DNA from: Verrucomicrobia bacterium LW23
GTDB lineage: Bacteria; Verrucomicrobiota; Verrucomicrobiia; Methylacidiphilales; UBA1321
Length of the DNA stretch: 64,000 nt
NCBI GenBank assembly: GCA_003054695.1
Contig: QAZA01000045.1
Span: 1 to 64,000, forward strand
Reading direction: 5' to 3'
Part shown: in pieces, positions 9,230 to 17,766 of the stretch
How the letters are laid out: each line of letters starts with the position of its first letter
Position numbering within the stretch: the stretch's first letter is position 1
Notes under the pieces: generated by a model
Told to the model about the DNA's origin: nothing
Seen by the model: only the letters and a program-made list of their open reading frames with translations
The model's database searches: none
Made by a program: the position numbers and the translations under genes

Positions 9230-12200
9230 ATGAAGATTCGTGAGTCCGTCCCGCGTTGCTGTTCCGTGCTTCCTCCTGCGGCAGGCCCGTGCCACCGCCG
9301 CCGCCGCTGTCGTCAGGGCAGCGCGCTTCTCATCTGTCTGGCGTTTGTGTCGCTGATGACGCTGCTGGTGGTGAGCTTTCTGATTATGGCGCGCACGGAA
9401 CGCACCACCTCCAACCTGGCGATGGACCGGGTGCAGGGCGAGATACTGGCCGATATGGCCGCGGATACGGCCGTACAACGGCTGCGCGAGGCCATTGACG
9501 CGGGGCGCACGTTCAATGCGTCGCAGTTTACCACCTGGGCCTCGGAGCCGGGGCGCATCCACATATTTACGGTGCAGCAGGGCAACGGCGCCATCTCCCG
9601 CACGTCGCGCGATATGTTCTCCGCCCTGCCGGGTCCCGATACGCCGGCCACGCCCAACCTCAATAATATAGATCTGAATGAGCCGTCCCTCTCCGGCACC
9701 TACCCCATCACCGGCACGGTGCCCGGCACAATGAAAGTGGGCTGGCGCAATGTGCGCATGGACCCTACCCGCCCGGCCGCGGCGGATAACCGGGTGGTGG
9801 GCCGCATTGCCTACTGGGTGGATGACGAGAGCTGTAAGGTCAACATCAACACGGCGGATGGCAGCCACAAGAATGATACCCCCTCCGCCCAGGCCGCCTC
9901 CGGCAAGTACACGTTCGGCTTCGGCACACCGTCGGAGATCAGCCTGGAAGCCTTTGCCGGCATGACGCCCGCGCTGGCCGAGGCGACGGCAACCTATGCG
10001 GCGGACAAAAACTTTAACTCCCTGGGCGAGCTGGGCCAGGTGGGCGGCCTGCCGGCCGATTTTGTGACGCAGCACAAGTTCTCCATGACCTACACGAGCC
10101 GCAGCCCGGATCTGAACATGTGGGGCGAGCCGCGGATTCATCTGTTTGCTGTTAACCGGCTAAGCACAGGGCGTGTGGTGAATTTTATGACGGGGCCGTA
10201 CGGCGGCAATTATGAGATTAACAGCGGCCCCGCGCATCCCAGCAATGAGTCCGGCGGCGGGTCGGATCCCATCAAAACCAATGTCTCGGGCGGGCCGGTT
10301 GACCACATTTACCCGACCAGTGTGCAGCTGCCGTTGACTACGCTGCGTGTGGCGGCGGGCGAAGCGCTGCCGCAACACCTGGCGGGCTCCGAGGGGCTTA
10401 CCAACACGGCGTCCAACAACTACCTGGTGGCGTTGCGCATTGCCAAGTATTTACAGGGCTATAACTCGCTGGGCCAGGCGATTACGTGGCCGCGGTTTCC
10501 TGGCGCTACCGTCAGCAACTTTGCGGGCAAATACAGCCTGCGGCAGATCGACAGCATTGTCGTGCAGATGATCGACCTGGTGGGCAGGACGATCATGTGC
10601 GATCAGTTTCGCGTCTACAGCATGCCGTCGGTGGTGCAAAAGGGCATTCTTGGCGGCGAGCTGGTGAGCGGCGTGGCGAGGGCGGTGAAGCTTACGGAGC
10701 TGAGCGTGATTATCACCACCCTCTCGGGCAGCCCCCCTCAGGTGCAGTTTCAGAATCGCTACGAGTGGTATCTCCCCCGCTATTATGAAGGAGCGCCCAT
10801 GGATTACTTCGCCAGCGCTATCGGCCAGTGGCGCACGGGGCATAATACGGTGGGCCGGCTCCTTAATCGTACCGACATCTCCCCCAGCCCGCTGGGACAG
10901 CCCGGCAAGGAGTTGCCGCACTGGATGTGCAATCTCCTCCGCTTTGAGGATGACGCTGGCAACCCGGTGGGGATGGACTTGAATGGAAGCCCCAGCACGG
11001 AACCCGATCCCGATCAGGCCGCCGCGGCCGCCCTGCATCCCTACATGCTCAACACCACGCCGGGGCCGAATCTGAACAAGTACATGGGCATCAATATCTC
11101 CACCAGCAACGACCGCCCGCTGGTAAGTGGCGGCAGCCCGTGGAGCTCCTCGACCAACCTGCGCGGTCCCGCGGGCCTTTATCAAATTACGCGCATGTTG
11201 AATGACCACATGACGCGGATGATCCGCCCCGACGCCACGACGGTAAACGTGCGCGGCGGCATCAGCGTTACCACACACAACGAGTCGGGCGCGGCCCCGT
11301 ACGAGTTTGCACCGCTGGAGGCGATGCGCGGGCCCAATTACTCCGGCGAGGCTGTAGCGGACATCAAGGATCTCGTGCTCAACAATGTCATCCCGGTGCG
11401 GGCGAATCTGACGATCCCCGGCAGGGTGGCGCTTTCCATCCGCGTGGCCGATCCGCTCGTCAACAAATGGCCGGGCGACTGGATTATCGAGGAGGACCCC
11501 AGCTACGTCACCTTCCGCGCACCCAACACGGGCAACGCCAACTCGCGCCCCTATATGCGTGGGGCCAGCTCCACCATCACCCAGCTTAACGCCGACTGGC
11601 CCGCAAAGGCGCCTTCGATTGAGGACCCGGTTGAGCTGGACGGCGACAATCCCGAGTTCCGCGCGGCGGGCGGCGGCGATCCGCTCTCGCTGTGGCTGCC
11701 GCGGCAGGACATCCGGCTGCCCAAGCAGGCACGTTTGCCCAGCGTAGGCGCGCTTAACACGCTGCGCACCGGCATGATCCCGGACGTCATCGTGCCCAAC
11801 AGCATGGCTAACAAGGGCGTGCCGTTCCGCTGCATCTGCTTTGACGCCGCGACGGGGCCGGGGCAGACGACGGCCATGGGCTCCTACCCGGACTGGGCAA
11901 TGCTCGATCTCTTTACCGTGCCCTTTTTGCCGCAAAAGCCGGTGACCTTCGAGACAACCGACGCTTCCTCGCCCTACCCCAACCCGCCGGCCGTGCGTCA
12001 GCTTACCAGTGGTGGCAGTACGGAGGGGCGCATCAACATCAACAACCCGCGCGTGCCCTACCCGTTCGCGGAGTCGATACCAGGCGTGGACCAGACGGGG
12101 CCCGAGCGGCTGACGCCCCTGCGCGCGTTGTTCCGCAATGTCCGTGCGTCGAACGCGTATGATCCCTCCGGCGAGCCCGTGTACACCACCGCCAACGAGG

Positions 12201-12688
12201 TGGCGCTGGCCGCCGGCGTGCAGGAATACATGTCCAACAACGGCCCGTTTATGCTGGCCGGGCAGCTGGCCAACGTGCCGGAGGTGGCGGCCTACACGTA
12301 CCGCGGCGTTGCGGCAGCCTCGCAAAGTCGCAACGACCTGTTTGCCAAAGTGGTGGGCGCCTGCACCACGCAAAGCAACACCTACTCGGTGTGGGTCGTC
12401 ACCCAAACCATCCGCAAAGCCGCCCATAACACCAACTACGACGCGGTGGAGCCCGGCGATCAGGTTACCAGCGAGGTGCGCCGCCGCTACCTGGTGGAGC
12501 GCCTGATCGAGCCCGGCAAAGACGGCGTCCCCGGCAACGTCAAGCACACCAGCAGCACCACCGGCACCAACAACGACGGCACCCTTAACAGCGCCGACGA
12601 CCGGCTGCTGACGGATTTCCATCCGCCAATGACGTATCCCCTGCCGTACCGCTGGCGCATCCTCTCCGTGGAGGATGTGAACCGGTAG
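9230..12688 (+). CDS. Verru_Chthon cassette protein A-like exported protein
   Basis: A 1,152-residue protein. The N-terminus has an Arg/Cys-rich leader, then GSALLICLAFVSLMTLLVV, a pilin-like hydrophobic segment, then a long secreted domain rich in Asn, Thr, Gly and Pro. Size and N-terminal pattern fit the verrucomicrobial Verru_Chthon cassette A family, whose function is unknown but whose partners are pseudopilin-like. No cassette B, C or D gene is adjacent, so this copy appears isolated. The ATG at 9230 follows a C/T-rich leader with no Shine-Dalgarno. The family assignment is from memory of sequence features. Confidence 0.6.
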   Translation: MKIRESVPRCCSVLPPAAGPCHRRRRCRQGSALLICLAFVSLMTLLVVSFLIMARTERTTSNLAMDRVQGEILADMAADTAVQRLREAIDAGRTFNASQFTTWASEPGRIHIFTVQQGNGAISRTSRDMFSALPGPDTPATPNLNNIDLNEPSLSGTYPITGTVPGTMKVGWRNVRMDPTRPAAADNRVVGRIAYWVDDESCKVNINTADGSHKNDTPSAQAASGKYTFGFGTPSEISLEAFAGMTPALAEATATYAADKNFNSLGELGQVGGLPADFVTQHKFSMTYTSRSPDLNMWGEPRIHLFAVNRLSTGRVVNFMTGPYGGNYEINSGPAHPSNESGGGSDPIKTNVSGGPVDHIYPTSVQLPLTTLRVAAGEALPQHLAGSEGLTNTASNNYLVALRIAKYLQGYNSLGQAITWPRFPGATVSNFAGKYSLRQIDSIVVQMIDLVGRTIMCDQFRVYSMPSVVQKGILGGELVSGVARAVKLTELSVIITTLSGSPPQVQFQNRYEWYLPRYYEGAPMDYFASAIGQWRTGHNTVGRLLNRTDISPSPLGQPGKELPHWMCNLLRFEDDAGNPVGMDLNGSPSTEPDPDQAAAAALHPYMLNTTPGPNLNKYMGINISTSNDRPLVSGGSPWSSSTNLRGPAGLYQITRMLNDHMTRMIRPDATTVNVRGGISVTTHNESGAAPYEFAPLEAMRGPNYSGEAVADIKDLVLNNVIPVRANLTIPGRVALSIRVADPLVNKWPGDWIIEEDPSYVTFRAPNTGNANSRPYMRGASSTITQLNADWPAKAPSIEDPVELDGDNPEFRAAGGGDPLSLWLPRQDIRLPKQARLPSVGALNTLRTGMIPDVIVPNSMANKGVPFRCICFDAATGPGQTTAMGSYPDWAMLDLFTVPFLPQKPVTFETTDASSPYPNPPAVRQLTSGGSTEGRININNPRVPYPFAESIPGVDQTGPERLTPLRALFRNVRASNAYDPSGEPVYTTANEVALAAGVQEYMSNNGPFMLAGQLANVPEVAAYTYRGVAAASQSRNDLFAKVVGACTTQSNTYSVWVVTQTIRKAAHNTNYDAVEPGDQVTSEVRRRYLVERLIEPGKDGVPGNVKHTSSTTGTNNDGTLNSADDRLLTDFHPPMTYPLPYRWRILSVEDVNR

Positions 12689-12912
12689 GGCGGCGGCCGG
12701 AAACCGGACTCCGCAGGCAGCTCGAAGTGCTGCGATGCGCCAAACGCGCACAGCTTATCGCCCGCGGCATGAGCCGTGAGAAAACATCTTTCTGACTGAG
12801 CTTTCCTCGTTGCCTCACAAGTAAATGACACCGAAAAGAAGCCCAGGCGAGTGAATCCCCCGCAAAAAGAATCTCGCGCACGGGCGCCTGCCGGAGTATG
12901 CTGGCCCCTCCT

Positions 12913-14035
12913 ATGGGTAAAGATTCGATTTTCGATTTTAGTGAGATAGAGGCCCGCCTGCAGCAGCTCCGGAGGTTTCTTTGACAAGGCCGAGCTTGCT
13001 CCGCGCCTGGCTGTACTAGAGGAAAAGATGGCCGCCGGCGACTTCTGGAACGACCAGGCCGCCGCGCAAAAAGTCATTACGGAGGCCAACCAGATTCGCG
13101 GGCGCCTCGAGCCCCTCGCCTCGCTCATCACCCGCATGGACGACCTGAACGTGCTGGCCGAGCTGGCGCTGGAGGACGAAAGCGGCGATACCGACAAAGA
13201 GGTCGCCGCCGAGCAAAAGAAGCTGGAGAAAGACCTGAGCGACCTGGAGCTGAAAGTGCTCCTCGGCGGCCCGCAGGATCCCAACAACGCCATCATCTCC
13301 CTGCACGCCGGCGCCGGCGGCACGGAGGCGTGCGACTGGGCGAGCATGCTGCTGCGCATGTACCAGCGCTTTGCGGAGCGCGCCGGCTATAAAGTCGATA
13401 TTCTCGACATTCAGCAGGGCGACGAAGCGGGCATCAAAACCGCCACGCTGCACATCAAGGGCGAGTACGCCTTCGGCCGCCTTAAGGCGGAGCGCGGCGT
13501 GCATCGCCTGGTGCGCATCTCGCCGTTCAACTCCGCCGGCAAACGGCAAACCTCCTTTGCCTCGCTGGACGTGGTGGCGGAGATTGAGGACGATATCGAT
13601 ATCGTAGTGGAGGACAAGGACATACGCGTAGACGTGTACCGCGCCGGCGGCCCCGGCGGCCAGGGCGTCAACACCACGGACTCCGCCGTGCGTATCACCC
13701 ACATCCCCTCCGGCATCATCGTTACCTGCCAAAACGAGCGCAGCCAGATCAAGAACCGCGCCACCGCCATGAGCGTGCTCAAAGCCCGCCTTTACCAGGT
13801 GGAGATGGACAAGAAAAAAGCCGACGCCGAAAAGATGTACGGCGAAAAAGGCGAAATCGGCTGGGGCCGCCAAATCCGCAGCTACGTCCTGCAACCCTAC
13901 CAGAGCGTCAAGGACCTGCGCACCGGCCAAGCCACCGGCGACGTCCAGGCCGTCCTCGACGGCGAAATCAACGACTTCATCGACGCCTTCCTGCGCGGCA
14001 AAAAGCGCACCGATGTCGACGACGATGAGGAGTAG
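12913..14035 (+). CDS. prfB: Peptide chain release factor 2 with programmed +1 frameshift
   Basis: RF2 recognises UGA and UAA stops and triggers peptide release. Reading starts at ATG 12913 (MGKDSIFDF) and runs to CTT TGA at 12979-12984. Skipping one T continues as DKAELAPRLAV and onward for a total of 373 residues. The site has the classic elements: an internal GGAGG (12971-12975), TTT CTT TGA and a C after the stop. The protein contains the GGQ motif (GGPGGQGVN) and the SPF tripeptide (RISPFNS). The in-frame UGA is autoregulatory: low RF2 favours the frameshift. Confidence 0.97.
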
Positions 14036-14209
14036 GCGGGAGGCGGAAAGAACAACAGCACAGCGTGTTGCCTGCGGGCGCAATGCGCGGCATCGCAACG
14101 AATTAGGCTGGACGACGAGGATTCCCGCCGTTAAGTTGGTCAACCGCCGCGCCTGCGCTCCCGTCGCGGCGCGGCGCCCTCCGCTTTCGCCCGCTCTTTT
14201 CCCCCCCCC

Positions 14210-14965
14210 ATGCAACCCCTGCCCATCCGTCGCCACCGCTCCGCACGCCCTGCATCTGGCTGTACCGAAACGGCTTTGGCGGGCGTATGCACGGGGGCGG
14301 CGCGGATCAAACCCTGCCGGCCGTCGCCGACCGTCGGCACGGCGGCATCCACCGGTGGCACCGGCACGGGCAGCACTCCGCGGCTGGTGCGTCGTGTTAC
14401 GCCCGCCGCCTGCCTTCTGGCCGCCGCCGCCACGTGGCTGACGTGGCCCCTGGTTCCCGCCGCGCATGCGGAGGCCCAGGCTCAGCCCCCCGCCGGCGCC
14501 GAGCAGACGCCGGCCACCCCGGCCGAAAAGCCCGCCCGGCCCGCGCTCCCGCCACAGCCGCACGCGTCGCTCGCCGTCACCAGGGCGGACTACAGCGCGG
14601 ACGGCAGGCTGGTGCTGTGCGTGCGCATCGGCGCCCCCACCCGGGAGGTTAGCCTGGGGATCTCCACCGACACGGAGAAGGCGGAGGCTTCGCCCTTTAC
14701 CATGGACGGCAGCTACCTGGAGGGCACTACCTCCAAAACCAAAATCCCCGCGCTGGCGGACCTGCCCAAAAAGCCCTATTTCGGCCCCAACAACGCCGTC
14801 ACCCGCATCCCCAAAGGCGGCTGGCTGGAGCTCTCCGTCGCCTTCCCTGCCCTGCCCGCGCCTGCCGAAGGCGCCCCGGCCGAGACCTACTCGCTTCACA
14901 TCCCGCAACTGCGCCAGGAGCCGGTTGTGCTCAAGAATCTCCCCGCGCCGCCGTCCCCCAAATAG
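14210..14965 (+). CDS. Hypothetical exported protein
   Basis: Up to 251 residues. A hydrophobic segment with a typical AHA cleavage site (residues about 66-88) is followed by an Ala/Pro-rich linker and a roughly 130-residue beta-rich domain. The first 60 residues are low-complexity and basic; a GTG at 14387 directly before the signal-like segment may be the true start. The leader has a run of C and no Shine-Dalgarno. It lies between prfB and the ffh unit on the same strand. No family recognised. Confidence 0.6.
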   Translation: MQPLPIRRHRSARPASGCTETALAGVCTGAARIKPCRPSPTVGTAASTGGTGTGSTPRLVRRVTPAACLLAAAATWLTWPLVPAAHAEAQAQPPAGAEQTPATPAEKPARPALPPQPHASLAVTRADYSADGRLVLCVRIGAPTREVSLGISTDTEKAEASPFTMDGSYLEGTTSKTKIPALADLPKKPYFGPNNAVTRIPKGGWLELSVAFPALPAPAEGAPAETYSLHIPQLRQEPVVLKNLPAPPSPK

Positions 14966-15059
14966 GGCGATTGCTGACGCCCCCGCCTTCTCCGCGATAG
15001 ACCGCCGCCCCAAAATGTGCTTGGATGGGGCCAACCCCAAGGGAAGGAGACGGATCGCC

Positions 15060-15386
15060 ATGGCCCGACGCCCGCTCATAAACCTGCAGGATTTTCTCGA
15101 GCATGTTCAGCTGATGCGCAGCGACGACTTTTATGAAAAAGTCGCGCACACCTCGCCTCAGCTCGCGCGATTTTTCGAAGAACGCAATCCTCGTTTGCTG
15201 CGGCGCATTGAATCTATTATTCTCTCCATGACTATTTTTGAGCGGCGCAACCCGCGCGTGCTCAAGCTTTCCCTCAGCCGGCGCGCGCGCGTGGCGGTGG
15301 GCAGTGGCGTCCCGATGTCACACATCGACGACCTGCTCCAGCATTTCTTTCACATGCAACATTACATCGACGGCCTTCAGTCATGA
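15060..15386 (+). CDS. Stand-alone SRP54 M-domain-like protein
   Basis: A 108-residue protein that aligns by eye with the M domain of Ffh. INLQDFLEHVQLMRS matches the start of the M domain, RRIESIILSMT matches the helix RIEAMIHSMT seen in the neighbouring Ffh, and RRARVAVGSG with SHIDDLLQHF matches the SRP RNA-binding GSG helix-turn-helix. The NG GTPase domain is absent. The Met/Gly-rich finger loop that binds signal peptides is replaced by a short charged segment (residues 20-45). A good ribosome site (AAGGAGA) precedes the ATG. Its TGA overlaps the ffh start as ATGA, implying translational coupling. It may bind SRP RNA without binding signal peptides. Confidence 0.75.
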   Translation: MARRPLINLQDFLEHVQLMRSDDFYEKVAHTSPQLARFFEERNPRLLRRIESIILSMTIFERRNPRVLKLSLSRRARVAVGSGVPMSHIDDLLQHFFHMQHYIDGLQS

Positions 15387-16786
15387 TCAACCAGCTTTCA
15401 GACAAACTCCAGGGCATCTTCAAAAAGCTGCGCGGTTACGGCAAACTTTCGGAAAGCAATGTGGCCGAGGCGGTTAAAGAAGTGCGCATGGCACTCCTGG
15501 CCGCCGACGTCAACTACGCCGTCGTCAAGGACTTTACCGAAGAAGTAAAGAAGCGCGCCCTGGGCAAGGAAGTGCTCGATGCCGTCCAGCCCGGCCAGCA
15601 GTTCATCAAAATCGTTCACGACGAACTGATCGCCCGCTTTAGCGACGCCGAGCCCGGCCTGTCCAAAAACCGGCCCCTGCGCGTCCTCATGGTCGGCCTC
15701 AACGGCGCGGGTAAAACCACCACTTCCGCCAAAATCGCCCTCTTTTATAAGCAGCGTAAGCAGAACGTGTTGCTCGTCGCCGGCGACTTGATGCGCCCCG
15801 CCGCCATCAAGCAGCTGCAAACTCTCGGCCGCCAGATCGGCGTGAACGTGCTGGCGTACCCGGACGAGACCGACGTGGTGAAGCTGGCCCGCGAGGCCCG
15901 CGCCGAAGCGGAACGCCTTCGCGCCGAAGTGGTTATCTTTGACAGCGCCGGCCGCCTGGAGCTGGACGAATCGCTGCTGGCCGAGCTCAAGGCGATCAAC
16001 GGCGTGTGGGATCCGCAGGAGACCCTGCTCGTCGCCGACGCCGCGACCGGCCAGAACGCGGTGAACGTGGCGCGGCACTTTGCCAGCACCGTCAGCCTCA
16101 CCGGCCTGGTGCTCAGCAAGTTCGACGCCGACGTGCGCGGCGGCGCGGCCCTTTCCTTTCAGCATGAGGCCAAAGTGCCGATCAAGTTCCTGGGCACCGG
16201 CGAAGCCGCCAACATGCTGGAGGAGTTCCATCCGGATCGCCTTGTCGGCCGCATGCTGGGCATGGGCGACATTGTAAGCTTTGTCGAGAAGGCGCAGCTG
16301 CAGTTTGACGAGAAGAGCGCCGAGGCGATGGGCAAGAAGATGATGGCGGGCAAGTTTGACCTGCAGGACTTTCTGAGTCAGATGAAAATGATGAAGAATA
16401 TGGGTCCCATACAAAATTTGCTTGCGATGATACCTGGAATGTCTAATATCAACATTTCCTCCAATGATCTGAAGCAGCTGGGACGCATTGAGGCCATGAT
16501 TCACTCCATGACCCCGGATGAACGCAAAAATCCGGATATCCTCAACGCCCGCAGGCGCTTGCGCATTGCGAACGGGAGCGGGACAAGCGTCTCGGACCTG
16601 AACGACATGCTTCGGAAATTTGGTACGATGAAGGAAATGATGTCCGCCTTTACCAAGGGCGGCAACCCCCAGGATATGCTTCAAAGGCTGATGGGCGGGG
16701 GAGGACCTGGCAAGGGACCTGGCGGTCCCGGCGGGTTCCCTGGATTTCCCCCGGGTCGCCCCGGCAAGAAACCCAAAAGGCGATAA
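15383..16786 (+). CDS. ffh: Signal recognition particle protein Ffh (SRP54)
   Basis: A complete 467-residue SRP GTPase that targets ribosomes making membrane proteins to FtsY. N domain about 1-95. G domain: GLNGAGKTTTSAK (G1), DSAGRLELDE (G3, usually DTAGR), SKFDADVRGG (G4 region, usually TKLDGDARGG) and the closing GTGE motif. C-terminal M domain with a Met-rich loop (MKMMKNMG) and the GSGTSVSDLNDML RNA-binding motif, then a Gly/Pro-rich tail ending in KPKRR. It overlaps the preceding M-domain-like gene by 4 bp. The G3 and G4 deviations are conservative and it is probably active. Confidence 0.97.
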   Translation: MINQLSDKLQGIFKKLRGYGKLSESNVAEAVKEVRMALLAADVNYAVVKDFTEEVKKRALGKEVLDAVQPGQQFIKIVHDELIARFSDAEPGLSKNRPLRVLMVGLNGAGKTTTSAKIALFYKQRKQNVLLVAGDLMRPAAIKQLQTLGRQIGVNVLAYPDETDVVKLAREARAEAERLRAEVVIFDSAGRLELDESLLAELKAINGVWDPQETLLVADAATGQNAVNVARHFASTVSLTGLVLSKFDADVRGGAALSFQHEAKVPIKFLGTGEAANMLEEFHPDRLVGRMLGMGDIVSFVEKAQLQFDEKSAEAMGKKMMAGKFDLQDFLSQMKMMKNMGPIQNLLAMIPGMSNINISSNDLKQLGRIEAMIHSMTPDERKNPDILNARRRLRIANGSGTSVSDLNDMLRKFGTMKEMMSAFTKGGNPQDMLQRLMGGGGPGKGPGGPGGFPGFPPGRPGKKPKRR

Positions 16787-16860
16787 GCGGCGCTGCGAAG
16801 CGCTGAGCAAAGCACATCATTCGAGAAGAAGAAGAGCAGCAGAACAAGGAAAGCACTACT

Positions 16861-17136
16861 ATGGCCGTTTCGATTCGTCTGCGCCGCGAGGGCGCAAAGA
16901 ACAACCCTTACTACAAGATCGTCGTTGCCTCCAAGCAGGGCAAGCGCGACGGCAAATTCATTGAGCAGGTCGGCACGTACGACCCGAAGAAGAAGGACAA
17001 CAACTTCAACCTCAAGCTCGATCGCGTGAACTACTGGCTCGGATGCGGCGCACAGCCCAGCGACACCGTCGCCAGCTTTGTGAAGACCGCCCGCAAGACC
17101 GCCGAAGCCGCCGCGGCCGCCGCTGTCTCCAGCTAA
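16861..17136 (+). CDS. rpsP: 30S ribosomal protein S16
   Basis: A 91-residue protein starting MAVSIRLRREGAKNNPYYKI, the hallmark of bacterial S16, with GTYDPKK and an Ala-rich C-terminal tail. It binds 16S rRNA and assists 30S assembly. It lies 74 bp after ffh, the common ffh-rpsP order, and is likely co-transcribed. rimM, trmD and rplS, often next in this operon, are absent here. Confidence 0.97.
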   Translation: MAVSIRLRREGAKNNPYYKIVVASKQGKRDGKFIEQVGTYDPKKKDNNFNLKLDRVNYWLGCGAQPSDTVASFVKTARKTAEAAAAAAVSS

Positions 17137-17766
17137 AGCCAGGCCAGGCGATTGCCGCCGGCGCAATCCGCACGGTGGCAGGACGTTCCCTCCATCGCTC
17201 AGCCGCTTCCGAATATTCGCGCTCTTCCAGCCCCCACCCCGCACGGGCGGGGCCAGGCGCGAGAGAAGTACGGAATTGCCCGAGCCTCGTACACCTGTAT
17301 TCAGGCGCCCAAGCTTGCCTTCTCGTTTAACGAGGGTGGAAGCGAAAGGCGCCCACATGCATTTCTTTCGTCCTGGCGTCGTTTTCTGGAGCACGGCAAG
17401 AAGCCAGTGCGCCTTTTGGTCAGTGCCTTCCACAATCGACCCTGGTGACTTTGCGCCTTGGTGGCTAATCCCCTTTCCCTTGCCATATTAGCCCGCGCAA
17501 AAATCGGACTAAATCGGATCGGTTCCAGTTGTCAAACGCGCGTGATGGGTTAAGCTGCGTTGTCTCACTAATTCACACGGCAAAATCTTGTCGGCCGTGC
17601 GTCTTATCGTCTCCCTGGCCCGCTGTCGTTTTCGGCGGGGCGGGGCGGATCAGCCTGGCTTGCCTCCCAGACGGAAACGCTCTGCGCGTTGCTGTTGAGG
17701 GGCGAGTCTGGCGTTGCGTCACAAAGCAGTGCCATCGTCACATAACACCCAACTAACTTCACGTCC
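17137..17766. other. Non-coding gap with a repeat half-site
   Basis: About 630 bp between rpsP and the flotillin gene. No convincing protein or structured RNA was recognised. One half of a CTTGGTG-type repeat (CCTGGTGACTTTGCGCCTTG then GTGGCTAAT) is at 17441-17469 without an obvious opposite arm, so it may be a decayed hairpin. Confidence 0.5.

Noticed and set aside
12913-12984. prfB read as a frameshifted pseudogene
   Set aside because: The break is the conserved programmed frameshift site (GGAGG, CTT TGA C), so the gene is intact.
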